Shown: positions 19,255 to 27,941, numbered from the stretch's first letter. The stretch: DNA of 64,000 nucleotides from Fulvimonas sp. R45 (GCF_030504985.1 NZ_JASERU010000015.1:46106-110105), one strand, 5' to 3'. Numbers and translations are program-made. The notes: generated from the sequence alone by a model not told the origin.

Positions 19255-20772
19255 CTATCCGGGCTGGCCGAACCATCGCGACAATGCCCCGGCCGCCTGG
19301 TCCGGGTCGGGCGCGGATTCGGCGACCCAGGCCACCACGCCATCGGGCCGCACCAGCACGGCGCCCAGGCCCAGCGTGTCCTTCGCGGTGCTGGCGACGT
19401 AGGCGATGCGGTCGCCCCAGCGCGTCGCCAGCGCCTGCAGCGGTGCGCGGGCATCGAAATCCAGCAACAGGCCCTGGCCCGACCTCAGCCGCTCGCCGAG
19501 CTTCGTGCCGTCGGCCAGTTCGAAGTCGGGCGCGCTGCGGCCCACCAGCGGGTGGTCGCTGCCGAGGTCGTAGCGCACGGAAATGCCCCATACGCGCTCG
19601 GCGAAGTAGGTGGCGCCGTCGCGCGTGCCGATGAGGTCGCGGAGGATCGCCTCGAGTGCGCGCGCATGCGGGCTCGGCCGCATCAGCGCGACCTGGGCGC
19701 GCGACCAGTCGAGCACCTGCGCGCCCACCGGAAGGCGTTCGCGCTCGTAGCTGTCGAGCAGGCCGGCCGGCGCGTCGCCGCGGATCGTCGCGGCGAGCTT
19801 CCAGCCCAGGTTCATCGCATCGCCGAAGCCCAGGTTGAGTCCCTGGCCGCCCAGCGGGGAATGGATGTGCGCGGCGTCGCCGGCGAGCAGCACGCGGCCC
19901 TTGCGGTACGTCGCCGCCTGGTAGGCGCGGTCGGTCCAGGTGGTGCCGGCCCTGAGCGCCGTCAGGGTGACGTCGACACCGGCGATACGCCGCAACACCG
20001 CCTGCACGTGTTCGAGCGTGAGCGGCCGGGTGCGATGGAACGCGCCGCCGTCGAAATCGGCCATGGCGATGTAGCCGGGCTGCCCCTGCATGTACATGCC
20101 CGCCGGCGTGTAGTTGCGGCCCGGGCGGAGTTTCCCGGGATCGGCGATATCGACCAGCACGGAATAGCCGGTGAACTCCGGATCGGTGCCGACGAAGCCG
20201 AAGCCGCCGACCTTGCGCACCGTGCTGCGGGCGCCGTCGCAACCCACCAGCCAGCCCGCGCGAATGGTCTCGCCGCCGGCGCGGAGGGTCACACCCTCGT
20301 CCGACGCCTCGAAACCCTCGACCCCGACGCCACGCCTCACCTCGACGCCCATCGCGTCCGCCCGCGCCGCCAGCACGGATTCGAGATGCGCCATGTCGCA
20401 CGACACGTTGGCGACCGGCGAATCCGGCAGGCGATACGGCCACCGCGCGGCGTCGATGTCGTCGTAGTCGAACGGGATGCCGGCGAAATGCCCGGCCGGC
20501 CGTGGCGCGCCCGGGCCGCCCGCCATGGCGCCGCTGCCGAAACCGACGCCCGCCGCCGTCGGCATCGTGATGTCCTCCAGCATGCCGCGACGGTGGAAGG
20601 CGTCGAGGCTGGACGCCCACAAGCCGCGCCGGCCGAACGGAAGGCGCTTCAACGGCGAGTGCGGATCCGCGGCCTGCTCCAGCACCCGCACGGAGACGTT
20701 CGCGAGGCGCAGCTCGCAGGCGAGGAACAGGCCGACGGGGCCCGCACCGGCAATCACGACATCATGGGTCAA
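19255..20772 (-). CDS. FAD-dependent aromatic monooxygenase (rifampicin-monooxygenase-like)
   Basis: 505 residues, class A flavoprotein hydroxylase. It shows the dinucleotide fold GAGPVGLFLACEL at residues 8-20, the NAD(P)H/FAD motif GWLVGCDGARSTVRK, and the FAD-ribityl motif VLLAGDAAHIHSPLGGQGLNLG. A C-terminal thioredoxin-like tail (ADGTKLGERLRSGQGLLLDFD) is shared with phenol-hydroxylase and rifampicin-monooxygenase-like enzymes. The substrate is likely a polyketide or phenolic compound. It is divergent from a TetR regulator 88 bp away, the usual layout for an inducible detoxification or catabolic enzyme. Confidence 0.87.
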   Translation of the reverse strand: MTHDVVIAGAGPVGLFLACELRLANVSVRVLEQAADPHSPLKRLPFGRRGLWASSLDAFHRRGMLEDITMPTAAGVGFGSGAMAGGPGAPRPAGHFAGIPFDYDDIDAARWPYRLPDSPVANVSCDMAHLESVLAARADAMGVEVRRGVGVEGFEASDEGVTLRAGGETIRAGWLVGCDGARSTVRKVGGFGFVGTDPEFTGYSVLVDIADPGKLRPGRNYTPAGMYMQGQPGYIAMADFDGGAFHRTRPLTLEHVQAVLRRIAGVDVTLTALRAGTTWTDRAYQAATYRKGRVLLAGDAAHIHSPLGGQGLNLGFGDAMNLGWKLAATIRGDAPAGLLDSYERERLPVGAQVLDWSRAQVALMRPSPHARALEAILRDLIGTRDGATYFAERVWGISVRYDLGSDHPLVGRSAPDFELADGTKLGERLRSGQGLLLDFDARAPLQALATRWGDRIAYVASTAKDTLGLGAVLVRPDGVVAWVAESAPDPDQAAGALSRWFGQPG

Positions 20773-20823
20773 GGGACTATCCTCGAGCGGCCCGGCCGGG
20801 CCCGCCGATGGCAGCGAAAATTG

Positions 20824-20838
20824 TTACACTGAGTATAA
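20824..20838. promoter_or_regulatory. Candidate TetR operator between monooxygenase and regulator
   Basis: TTACACTGAGTATAA is a 15-bp near-palindrome (arms TTACACT and AGTATAA, one mismatch) centred in the 88-bp divergent gap. It includes a plausible -10 region (TATAAG-like), so binding would block transcription. The adjacent TetR protein is the obvious candidate to bind it. Confidence 0.5.
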
Positions 20839-20860
20839 GTTTTACGGAGCGAGCCTCGCC

Positions 20861-21487
20861 ATGTCAAACCCGCCCGGTCTGCGCGACAGCAAGAAGGCCG
20901 CCACACGCCAGGCGATCTCGGACGTGGCCACGCGCCTGTTCATCGAACGCGGCTTCGAAAACGTCTCGATCGACGAGATCGCGCGCGCGGCGGGCGTCGC
21001 CCGCAAGACGGTGTTCAACTATTTCCCGCGCAAGGAAGACCTGGTCTTCGACCGCGAGGAGGAAAGCCGCGCGCTGGTCCGCCAGGCGCTCGCTGGCCGC
21101 GGCAACCAATCGCCCGTCCACGCCTTCCAGGCCCTGATGCGCGCCCTGCTGGAAGACCGACACCCCATCTTCAGGATCAACCGGCGCCCCCTCCGGTTCT
21201 GGCGCACCGTCGCCGCCAGCCCGGCCCTGGTCGCCCATGCGCACCGGCTCCGGGGCACGCTGGCCGACGATCTGGCCGCCATGCTGGCCGACGCGGCGGG
21301 CAAGCCGACCACCGATCCCCACGCCCGTCTCGCCGCCGCCATGCTGATGGACACCCTGGTGGTCGCCTACGGCGAAGCGCTGCGCGCCTTCCGCGAGAAA
21401 CGCCAACCCGCCGCGGCTTTCGCGAGCGTATTGGAACGCGGCTTCACCGGCGTCAACGCTGCGCTGGCCGGAACGGCCTACGTCTGA
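20861..21487 (+). CDS. TetR-family transcriptional regulator
   Basis: 208 residues. The N-terminal HTH is textbook: TRQAISDVATRLFIERGFENVSIDEIARAAGVARKTVFNYFPRKEDLVF, given here by its ends TRQAISDVATRLF and GVARKTVFNYFPRKEDL. The C-terminal helical ligand-binding domain is variable, with DTLVVAYGEALRAFRE near the end. It is transcribed away from the FAD monooxygenase and probably controls that gene and itself. The ligand is unknown. Confidence 0.88.
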   Translation: MSNPPGLRDSKKAATRQAISDVATRLFIERGFENVSIDEIARAAGVARKTVFNYFPRKEDLVFDREEESRALVRQALAGRGNQSPVHAFQALMRALLEDRHPIFRINRRPLRFWRTVAASPALVAHAHRLRGTLADDLAAMLADAAGKPTTDPHARLAAAMLMDTLVVAYGEALRAFREKRQPAAAFASVLERGFTGVNAALAGTAYV

Positions 21488-21549
21488 CCCCGGCCATCTC
21501 CCGGCGAGGCCTGAGCGACTGGCTTCAAGCGCCGCTTCGCCCCCCAACC

Positions 21550-21594
21550 GTTCACGCTGAGCGTAGCCCGCGCAGCGGGCGGAGTCGAAGCGCC
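21550..21594. repeat. 45-bp dispersed repeat, copy 1
   Basis: The unit begins GTTCACGCTGAGCGTAGCCC and ends GGCGGAGTCGAAGCGCC, with the internal hairpin GCCCGCGCAGCGGGC. An identical 45-base copy lies at 24341-24385, and a degenerate relative lies at about 43115-43154. The two exact copies flank the GH9 gene. Confidence 0.75.
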
Positions 21595-21705
21595 GCGCCC
21601 AACCCGTCCCGCACCAGCTCGGCCCGGAAACAGAAGCGATACTGCAGCTACCGTGAAGGCGTGAAGCCGTACGCCCCCCCTTTTCCCGACGCACGCTTCT
21701 GCTAG

Positions 21706-21719
21706 TGTTAGCGCTATCA
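21706..21719. promoter_or_regulatory. LacI-type operator in front of the GH9 gene
   Basis: TGTTAGCGCTATCA has the form TGnTAGCGCTAnCA, a near-perfect palindrome of the LacI/GalR operator class. It lies 23 bp before the preferred GH9 start. No LacI gene is adjacent. The only one in the window is at 40.3 kb, and its own presumed sites have another sequence, so the cognate regulator is likely elsewhere in the genome. Confidence 0.6.
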
Positions 21720-21741
21720 CTTCCGCATGGAAACGATACCG

Positions 21742-24264
21742 ATGGCCCGGCCCACCACGATCCGTCGCGCGCAGCCCCGTCCTCCCCTCCTGGCCGCGGC
21801 CGTCCTGACGATGACGGCCGCCATCGCGCCGGCGACCGCGCAGCCGGCAGCGCAGCAGACGCTGACCCTGAACGACAAGGGCTACTACGCATCCCGCGGT
21901 TTCGACGTGCTGGTCTTCAGCAACCGCTACGACGGGCTGTTCAGCGGCGCCAAGATGAGTGGCGTGGAAATCATCGACCACGACCGGCGCATCGCGACCA
22001 ATGGCGACGTCCGGCTGTCGGCCACGCCCGGCCAGTGGGATCCGACCGGCACGTTCGCCAGCCGCAAGGTCGACCCGGCCAGGGGCAGCATCGACGTCCG
22101 CCTGGCCTACCCCGACTACAGGTTCGCCTACCGCATCCACGCACGGCAGGACGGCGACACGCTCGTCGTCAGCGTGGTGCTGGACCAGCCGCTGCCCAAG
22201 GCGCTGGAAGGCAAGGCCGGGTTCAACCTGGAATTCCTGCCCTCGGCCTACTTCCACCACAGCTATTTCGCCGACGGCGTCGCGCATCCGTTTCCGCTGT
22301 ATCCGTCCAGCGGGATGACGCACGTGGCCGCGGGGCAGCGCCCCGAGCCGCTGCCCTTGGCCCGCGGCCACCGCTTCGTGCTGGCCCCGGACGATGCCCG
22401 CGTGCGGGTCACGGTGGCCTCGGCGGACGGCACGATCGGCCTCTACGACGGCCGCGACCAGGCCCAGAACGGCTGGTTCGTGCTGCGCCAGCTGCTGCCC
22501 GCCGGCAAGACCGGCACGGTGCTGCAATGGACGCTCGCCGGCGCCGGCGATCCGGACTGGGTGCGTCCGACCGTGATCGGCCATTCGCAGCTGGGCTACG
22601 CGCCGGGCCAGCGGAAGATCGCGGTGATGGAACGCGACCCAGCGAGCCCACCAGGCGGCCAGGCGCAGCTGCTGCGCGTGCTGCCCGACGGGCGCGAACA
22701 GGCCGTGTTCAGCGCCACGCCCGTGCCCTGGGGTGACTATCTACGCTACCGCTACAGCCGCTTCGACTTCAGCCGCGTGGCCACGCCGGGGCTCTACGTC
22801 ATCGCCTACGACGGCCAGCGCACCGCGCCGTTTCCCATCGCGAAGAATATCTACGCCGCGGCGTGGCATCCCACGCTGGACATCTACCTGCCCGAGCAGA
22901 TGGACCACATGCGGGTGGTCGAGGCCTACCGCGTGTGGCACGGCGACTCGCACCGCGACGACGCGCGGCAAGCGCCGGTCAACCACGAACACTTCGACCT
23001 GTACGCCCAGGGGCCGACCACCGACAGCCCCTACCAGCCCGGCGAGCACATCCCCGGCCTCAACGTCGGCGGCTGGCTGGACGCGGGCGACTACGACATC
23101 CGCACGCAGACGCAATACGCGATCGTCCGCGCGCTGGTGCACGCCTGGGAGGATTTCCGGCCCGCACGCGACACCACCACCGTCGACTGGGCCACTCGCC
23201 GCGTCGACCTGCACCAGCCGGACGGCGTGCCGGACATCCTGCAGCAGATCAAGCACGGCACGCTGCAGCTGGTCGCCCAGTACGACGCGGTCGGCCACGC
23301 CATCGACGGCATCATCGCCCCCGACCTGGCCCAGTACCGCCACCTGGGTGACGCGGCGACCAAGACCGACGGCCTGGTCTACGACCCGTCGCTGAAGGCC
23401 GGCGAGGTGAAGGACGGCCGCAGCGGCACGCCGGACGATCGCTGGGCCTTCACCAGCCAGTCCAGCGCGCTCGACTACGGCTCGATCGCCGCGCTGGCCG
23501 CGGCCTCGCGCGCGCTGCACGAGCTCGATCCCGCGCTGGCGAAGAAATCGCTGGCCATTGCCGAGACGACCTGGGACCGCGAGCACGCCCACGCGCCCCA
23601 CCTCTACCAGCACGGCAACACCACCGGCGGCCCGCTGCAGACCGAGGAGTTCGACGCCGCCATCGAGTTGCTGGCGACCACCCGCCAGCCGAAGTACGCC
23701 GCCCGCGTCGCGGCACTGTGGCCGTGGGCCGCCAGCCACTTCATCTTCACCGCCAGCGAGGCCGTCCGCGCCCTGCCGTACATGCCGGCCAGCTACCGCC
23801 GCCACGTCGAGGCGGCGGCGCGCGACTACGCCAGGCGACGGGCAGCGCTGCGCCGGGCCAACCCCTACGACGTGCCGATCACCGAAGGCGGCTGGGCCGG
23901 CAACGGCGCCATCGTCCAGTTCGCCATCACCGCCTACGCGCTGCACACGGCATTCCCGCACATCATCGACGGCAAGGACGTCTTCCGCGGGCTGGATTAC
24001 CTGTACGGCACCCACCCTGGGTCGGACCTGTCCTTCGTCTCGGCGGTCGGCGCGCGCTCGAAGGAAGTGGCCTACGGCCACAACCGCGCCGACTTCAGCT
24101 TCATCGCCGGCGGCGTCGTGCCCGGCGTACTGATCGTGAAACCCGACTTCCCCGAGAACAAGGAAGACTGGCCGTACTTCTGGGGCGAGAACGAATACGT
24201 CACCGACCTGGGCGCCGATTACATCTACCTGGCCAACGCCGCCAATGCGCTGGTCGGGCATTGA
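21742..24264 (+). CDS. Exported GH9 glycoside hydrolase with N-terminal Ig-like domain
   Basis: 840 residues from the ATG at 21742. An in-frame ATG at 21727 has no ribosome-binding purines. A signal peptide (LLAAAVLTMTAAIAPATA) is followed by beta-rich N-terminal domains ending in a CelD-type Ig-like module (VIGHSQLGYAPGQRKIAVM to GLYVIAY). The GH9 catalytic domain has GGWLDAGDYDIR with the catalytic Asps at about 447 and 450, and WGENEYVTD with the probable acid Glu at about 818. GH9 enzymes are inverting beta-glucanases or exo-beta-glucosaminidases. The N-terminal region before the Ig module is longer than in common endoglucanases. No other cellulose genes are nearby. Confidence 0.85.
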   Translation: MARPTTIRRAQPRPPLLAAAVLTMTAAIAPATAQPAAQQTLTLNDKGYYASRGFDVLVFSNRYDGLFSGAKMSGVEIIDHDRRIATNGDVRLSATPGQWDPTGTFASRKVDPARGSIDVRLAYPDYRFAYRIHARQDGDTLVVSVVLDQPLPKALEGKAGFNLEFLPSAYFHHSYFADGVAHPFPLYPSSGMTHVAAGQRPEPLPLARGHRFVLAPDDARVRVTVASADGTIGLYDGRDQAQNGWFVLRQLLPAGKTGTVLQWTLAGAGDPDWVRPTVIGHSQLGYAPGQRKIAVMERDPASPPGGQAQLLRVLPDGREQAVFSATPVPWGDYLRYRYSRFDFSRVATPGLYVIAYDGQRTAPFPIAKNIYAAAWHPTLDIYLPEQMDHMRVVEAYRVWHGDSHRDDARQAPVNHEHFDLYAQGPTTDSPYQPGEHIPGLNVGGWLDAGDYDIRTQTQYAIVRALVHAWEDFRPARDTTTVDWATRRVDLHQPDGVPDILQQIKHGTLQLVAQYDAVGHAIDGIIAPDLAQYRHLGDAATKTDGLVYDPSLKAGEVKDGRSGTPDDRWAFTSQSSALDYGSIAALAAASRALHELDPALAKKSLAIAETTWDREHAHAPHLYQHGNTTGGPLQTEEFDAAIELLATTRQPKYAARVAALWPWAASHFIFTASEAVRALPYMPASYRRHVEAAARDYARRRAALRRANPYDVPITEGGWAGNGAIVQFAITAYALHTAFPHIIDGKDVFRGLDYLYGTHPGSDLSFVSAVGARSKEVAYGHNRADFSFIAGGVVPGVLIVKPDFPENKEDWPYFWGENEYVTDLGADYIYLANAANALVGH

Positions 24265-24310
24265 GGAGCGTGGCGACTCATATCGCGTCAAGGAAAGCCT
24301 GACTCTGTTC

Positions 24311-24385
24311 GTCATCCCAGCGAGGCGCTTTTTAACAGCCGTTCACGCTGAGCGTAGCCCGCGCAGCGGGCGGAGTCGAAGCGCC
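24311..24385. repeat. Adjoining repeats: 31-bp GTCATCCC unit and copy 2 of the 45-bp repeat
   Basis: At 24311-24341, GTCATCCCAGCGAGGCGCTT continues to AACAGCCG. The same 31-base unit with three differences recurs at 25331-25361. It abuts the second exact copy of the 45-bp repeat (24341-24385; first copy 21550-21594). Together they fill the gap between GH9 and the toxin gene along with unremarkable sequence. Confidence 0.7.
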
Positions 24386-24550
24386 CTCGCCCTATCTCCG
24401 ATCTTGAGCCTTCTCAACGACCGCCGCGCGCGGGATGGACCGCCGCTTCACCAGCCTCAACGCCGCCATGCCGTCCGAAACGGCCACATCCGATTCCCGG
24501 CTTCCCCGGCACGCCCTGCAATTTATCGCTTACCGATATACAATCAAGCC

Positions 24551-24829
24551 ATGATCAGGAGCTTCGCCGACAAGGACACGGCAGCCCTCGCGAACGGCGA
24601 GCGTGTGCACCGCTGGATCAACATCGAGAACGTCGCCCGCCGCAAGCTGGCCCAGCTCCATGCAGCCACGACGCTGGACTTCATGCGCGTCCCGCCGGGC
24701 AACCGGCTGGACGCCCTGAAAGGCGGTCGCAACGGACAGCACAGCATCCGCATCAACGACCAGTTCCGTGTCTGCTTTGTCTGGAAGGATGGCAACGCCT
24801 ACGGCGTGGAAATCACGGACTACCATTGA
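24551..24829 (+). CDS. higB: HigB-type toxin (RelE/ParE superfamily mRNA interferase)
   Basis: 92 residues. It follows the short HigB pattern: MIRSFADKDTAAL at the start, ARRKLAQLHAATTLDFMRVPPGNRLDALKG in the middle, and the terminal strand region SIRINDQFRVCFVWKDG typical of RelE-fold toxins. Such toxins cleave mRNA at the ribosome until neutralised by HigA. The AT-rich sequence just upstream (TTACCGATATACAAT) is the probable autoregulated promoter. The stop overlaps a possible antitoxin start. Confidence 0.9.
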   Translation: MIRSFADKDTAALANGERVHRWINIENVARRKLAQLHAATTLDFMRVPPGNRLDALKGGRNGQHSIRINDQFRVCFVWKDGNAYGVEITDYH

Positions 24830-24843
24830 AACGAGGTGACGAC

Positions 24844-25143
24844 ATGACCCGCAAGACCCCGCTTCCCCCGGTACATCCCGGCGAGATCCTGCGCGAGGAG
24901 TTCATGAAGCCGTTCGGCCTCTCGGCCAACGCGCTGGCGAACGCCATCGGCGTGACCGCCGCCCGCGTGAACGAGATCGCCAACGAGCGACGCGGCATCA
25001 CCGCCGACACCGCCCTGCGGCTGGCCGCGTACTTCGGTACGGACGCGCAGAGCTGGATGAACCTGCAAAAGAACTACGAGCTCGAACGTGCCCGCCGCGA
25101 ACTGGCCGCCGAGCTGAAGCACATCCGGCCACGCGCGGCGTGA
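24844..25143 (+). CDS. higA: HigA-type antitoxin (XRE HTH)
   Basis: 99 residues from the ATG at 24844, chosen because GAGGTG precedes it. An in-frame ATG at 24826 overlaps the toxin stop and would add six residues. VHPGEILREEFMKPFGLSANALANAIGVTAARVNEIANERRGIT, cited by its ends HPGEILREEF and VNEIANERRGI, is the diagnostic HigA/VapI helix-turn-helix. It neutralises HigB and represses the pair's promoter. Order toxin-antitoxin is as usual for higBA. Confidence 0.92.
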   Translation: MTRKTPLPPVHPGEILREEFMKPFGLSANALANAIGVTAARVNEIANERRGITADTALRLAAYFGTDAQSWMNLQKNYELERARRELAAELKHIRPRAA

Positions 25144-25224
25144 TGCCGGCAGCGGCTGGACTCACTCGTCCGGAAATCCTGTTTCTGACGCACCCGAGAC
25201 GTACTTGGAGCGTCTGCCATACCC

Positions 25225-25298
25225 GAATCCTCACGATCATGAGGATTCTGTGCCATTCGCCTCGTTTCCAGGCTAAATCCTCACGATCGTGAGGATTT
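25225..25298. repeat. Pair of 24-bp palindromes with CGATCG-type centres
   Basis: The first site (25225-25248) has 9-bp arms GAATCCTCA and TGAGGATTC around CGATCA. The second (25275-25298) is a perfect 24-bp palindrome with half-site AAATCCTCACGA. Their centres are exactly 50 bp apart, about five helical turns. The gap of 585 bp that contains them (25144-25728) also has an AT-rich 300-bp stretch with no gene I can recognise. They could be operators of a DNA-binding protein, or paired terminators after higA, since the second is followed by a short T run. Confidence 0.7.
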
Positions 25299-25330
25299 TC
25301 TGGCGCAAGCTCCCTTCGAAAGCCCCTCGC

Positions 25331-25361
25331 GTCATTCCTGCGAGGCGCTTTTCAACAGCCG
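25331..25361. repeat. 31-bp repeat, second copy, downstream of higBA
   Basis: GTCATTCCTGCGAGGCGCTT continuing to AACAGCCG, 28 of 31 bases identical to 24311-24341 and in the same orientation. The two copies bracket higBA and the palindromes. Confidence 0.6.
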
Positions 25362-25663
25362 AAGGACTGGTCAAGCGCGAATCCAATGACTTTGGCCCCT
25401 TTTAGTCGACCAAGGCGCCCATTCACTCCCTTTGCGAAAATAACGAGTTCTCGCCGATGTATTTACCCAGGCGCTTTATGGATTATGGCGTGACGAACCA
25501 AAAATAATAATAACTTTCGCACCCTATAGAAAATCGAGGACTACAAAATAAAGTCCTTCCCCTACAGATTTTACCTTCCCTTTTCTCTACGATAAAAACT
25601 GCAGCATTCCATCGCTGCCAACCGGAGGAAACTCACCAAAGAAAATCTGCAAGTCCAAAAAAG

Positions 25664-25699
25664 CGCGGGCCGCATGGGCGAGCACCCACACGACCCGCT
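25664..25699 (+). promoter_or_regulatory. Leader hairpin upstream of the small hypothetical gene
   Basis: The 5' arm GCGGGCCGCATGGG can pair imperfectly with the 3' arm CCCACACGACCCGC across a short loop, 30 bases before the start codon at 25729. Being GC-rich inside an AT-rich leader it is likely to form in the mRNA and could act in attenuation or transcript stability. No T run follows. Confidence 0.35.
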
Positions 25700-25728
25700 A
25701 ACCACAACCAACTTCGAAGGAGTTGACC

Positions 25729-26112
25729 ATGGCTAAGCCGCATCATACGTCACCCGCCCACGCCAGTGCGCGCACCCGCATCCCCCTCAACCCGCTCTCG
25801 CGCCGCTACTGGACCGTCGACGAGGCCACCCCCGAGCAGATAGACGCCGCCGCCCTGGCCGGCATCATCACCGGCATCCACGCCCTCGCCCGCGTCCTCG
25901 CCAACAGCGAAGCCTTCCGCGAGATCCATTCCAGCAGCGAAAGCGACACCATCGAGCCCGGCCGCAGCCCCCTCGACCCCACCACCACTGAAGGCCTCTT
26001 CGCCGCCCTCTACTTCCTGAGCGAGCAAGCCGAAGAGATCAGCCAGTTGCCCGTATCCAGACTCAGCCGTCGCCCAGTCGATCCCATCGCCCCGGACAAC
26101 GTGCCGTACTGA
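25729..26112 (+). CDS. Hypothetical protein, 127 residues
   Basis: I do not recognise a family. The start ATG at 25729 has a very strong AAGGAG six bases upstream. The N-terminus is basic and probably disordered. A helical region follows (QIDAAALAGIITGIHALARVLANSEAFREI), cited by QIDAAALAGIITGIHALARV, then a Ser/Glu-rich linker and a second helix GLFAALYFLSEQAEEISQL. The overall plan resembles short proteobacterial proteins with two helices and a conserved leader. Its GC content is that of the host chromosome, unlike the R-M genes that follow. There is no signal peptide or membrane segment. Confidence 0.6.
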   Translation: MAKPHHTSPAHASARTRIPLNPLSRRYWTVDEATPEQIDAAALAGIITGIHALARVLANSEAFREIHSSSESDTIEPGRSPLDPTTTEGLFAALYFLSEQAEEISQLPVSRLSRRPVDPIAPDNVPY

Positions 26113-26282
26113 GTTCCAAGCACTCTACCTAGCCAGGCTGCCGAATTAAGGTCGCCTGGCCAACCCGAACGAATCAGAACCAAGGCGACAGAGAGCATCG
26201 AGAGATCCGGTCACTTGTGCAACGACGATGTTACTTACCAGGGGCGTTTAACTTCCTCCGCCCTTTAGGGGGGGCTGATTTT

Positions 26283-26373
26283 GCTCGTCATCCCAGCAAA
26301 AGCTGGGATCCAGTGTTTGTAGGTCGTTGAATACAAAGGCACTGGATTCCTGCTTTCGCAGGAATGACGGGCA
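26283..26373. repeat. MITE-like inverted repeat of the GTCATTCC family
   Basis: The left arm CGTCATCCCAGCAAAAGCTG and right arm CAGGAATGACGGGCAAG enclose CCAGTGTTT and GCACTGGATTCC, which also pair. The element is the same family as 51628-51750. It lies in the 353-bp gap between the hypothetical gene and the R-M module, close to the point where base composition drops. Nothing else was seen in that gap. Confidence 0.7.
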
Positions 26374-26465
26374 AGAGGCCTATTGATCAGGCCTTCCTTA
26401 GCGGTCATTCCGGCCCAGGTCAAATTGTCTTATTACCTTTCCCGTAAAAGCCAATGCATTCCAGT

Positions 26466-27941
26466 TTACGAAATCATGACGTTGAATGAGGAAGTGTCTC
26501 CCAAAAGATACAAGGCCAACAAACGCTCGGCTCTCTCAGCCAGAGCGTTTTCCGTGGCATCTGCCTCGACACGGAGTTCAATCGCGTGCTCCATAATATC
26601 TGCAATCTGATTTTCCTTCTCTTTTCCGAGCCTTACAATTGGAATATTGCGTACATCCTCTGGGTCTAGGTGTGGAATGGATGTACCGTAGGCATTTCGA
26701 ATGACAAGCGGACGTCCTAGTTCTGGATGGCCTAAGGCAGTAAAAAGGTAACCAGGTCGCACGTTATCAACCCGTGGAATAATTCGGATCAAATCATGTG
26801 AGAAGAAGGCATCCTCGTGCCTCTTCGTCATAAGGGATACGCTACCATTAAGACCATAGACCTGACCCGAGCAAGCCATCACAATCCATCCTTCTTTGAC
26901 ACGAAATGCGTCCGGATCATCGGTCTGTTCGATAATGACCTTCTTTGTAGTGTTTGGATTTATAGAAAATAACTCGTCAGCGCTCAGATAACGATCGCCC
27001 TCGTCGCCAAAGATACGCTTAAAGCGCGTCATCCACCAAACCCCATCCGTGATGTCACCGAGTTTATCGATCTGCAGCGAAGCACGATGGAACTGCGACA
27101 GAATGTTTGTTGCTTCAGGGGAATAAAAAGTCGCCTCTAATCTGCGTCGCTTCCCAATAAGCGCACTAGCCAAAACAGAGAAGGCTACTTCTGCGTGACT
27201 CGCATCGTCAGGAACACCGATCGCATCCGAGAAGGTCTTTTCTGCGACGCACTGCAGGCGCCAAGCCTTATTTCTTAGATCCAAGATCTTCTGTGCTTCT
27301 TGCTGAAACTCCGCCAAAATATCATCCCGAGGAACCGGAACCGGTAGGTCATGTATATGGCTCGGTTCAAGATGCTTAATCATGTGCCCGTATTGGGCAG
27401 AGGTCATCATCTCAAGTGCGGGCGTCGAGCGGAAATAAGCGTAAAGCCAGCCCCAGTACAATGGATTCGTCGGTGTTATGCGTAGGAGGTCATGTGAAAT
27501 GAGAGCCCCCTCATGTGCCGCATAAATCAAGGTCGCACGCCCAACACTCCCCGAACATGTAATAACGATCGTACCGTTCTCGATAAAGCGTTCCGACGAG
27601 CCAGCAGTCCGATCTAACGAAAGAAACTTGCGTGGGCTAGGCCTCAAATCAAAAACTTGCGTAGCAGCAAGAAAGGGAGTACCGAACTCCCTATCGAGTT
27701 GAATACCTTTGAGCCTGGAAGGTTGCCAAGCGGTAGCAAGCTTGGACATGACAGGGGGTTTGATCGGCTGGGCTGCAAACGACAACCGAATGCCATAGCC
27801 GCCCGACAGATAACTCGCTGCCTCCATCCTTCGATCGCCACGCTTGAGCGTAGACGCAGAGATCGCAGTCCATTTAGCGCTATGCCAAGGCCAGATCGTC
27901 TGACCTTCGCGCGGAGCGCTTAGCTTTGCTCGGATAGCCAT
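26466..27941 (-). CDS. DNA specificity subunit (HsdS/S.BcgI-like) of a restriction-modification system
   Basis: 491 residues. The protein has two related halves, each a target-recognition domain. ENGTIVITCSGSVGRATL with GALISHDLLRITP near residue 115 matches KEGWIVMACSGQVYGLNGSV with AFFSHDLIRIIP near residue 350. SAQYGHMIKHLEP matches NAYGTSIPHLDPEDVRNIP. This duplication is characteristic of HsdS-type subunits reading a bipartite site. It starts inside the last codons of the methylase gene (22-base overlap). Codon use is AT-richer than the neighbours, so horizontal acquisition is likely. No restriction subunit gene follows. Confidence 0.87.
   Translation of the reverse strand: MAIRAKLSAPREGQTIWPWHSAKWTAISASTLKRGDRRMEAASYLSGGYGIRLSFAAQPIKPPVMSKLATAWQPSRLKGIQLDREFGTPFLAATQVFDLRPSPRKFLSLDRTAGSSERFIENGTIVITCSGSVGRATLIYAAHEGALISHDLLRITPTNPLYWGWLYAYFRSTPALEMMTSAQYGHMIKHLEPSHIHDLPVPVPRDDILAEFQQEAQKILDLRNKAWRLQCVAEKTFSDAIGVPDDASHAEVAFSVLASALIGKRRRLEATFYSPEATNILSQFHRASLQIDKLGDITDGVWWMTRFKRIFGDEGDRYLSADELFSINPNTTKKVIIEQTDDPDAFRVKEGWIVMACSGQVYGLNGSVSLMTKRHEDAFFSHDLIRIIPRVDNVRPGYLFTALGHPELGRPLVIRNAYGTSIPHLDPEDVRNIPIVRLGKEKENQIADIMEHAIELRVEADATENALAERAERLLALYLLGDTSSFNVMIS

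Noticed and set aside
25362..25660. AT-rich stretch considered as containing a small gene or ncRNA
   Set aside because: No frame of useful length with a ribosome-binding site and no stable conserved structure could be supported.
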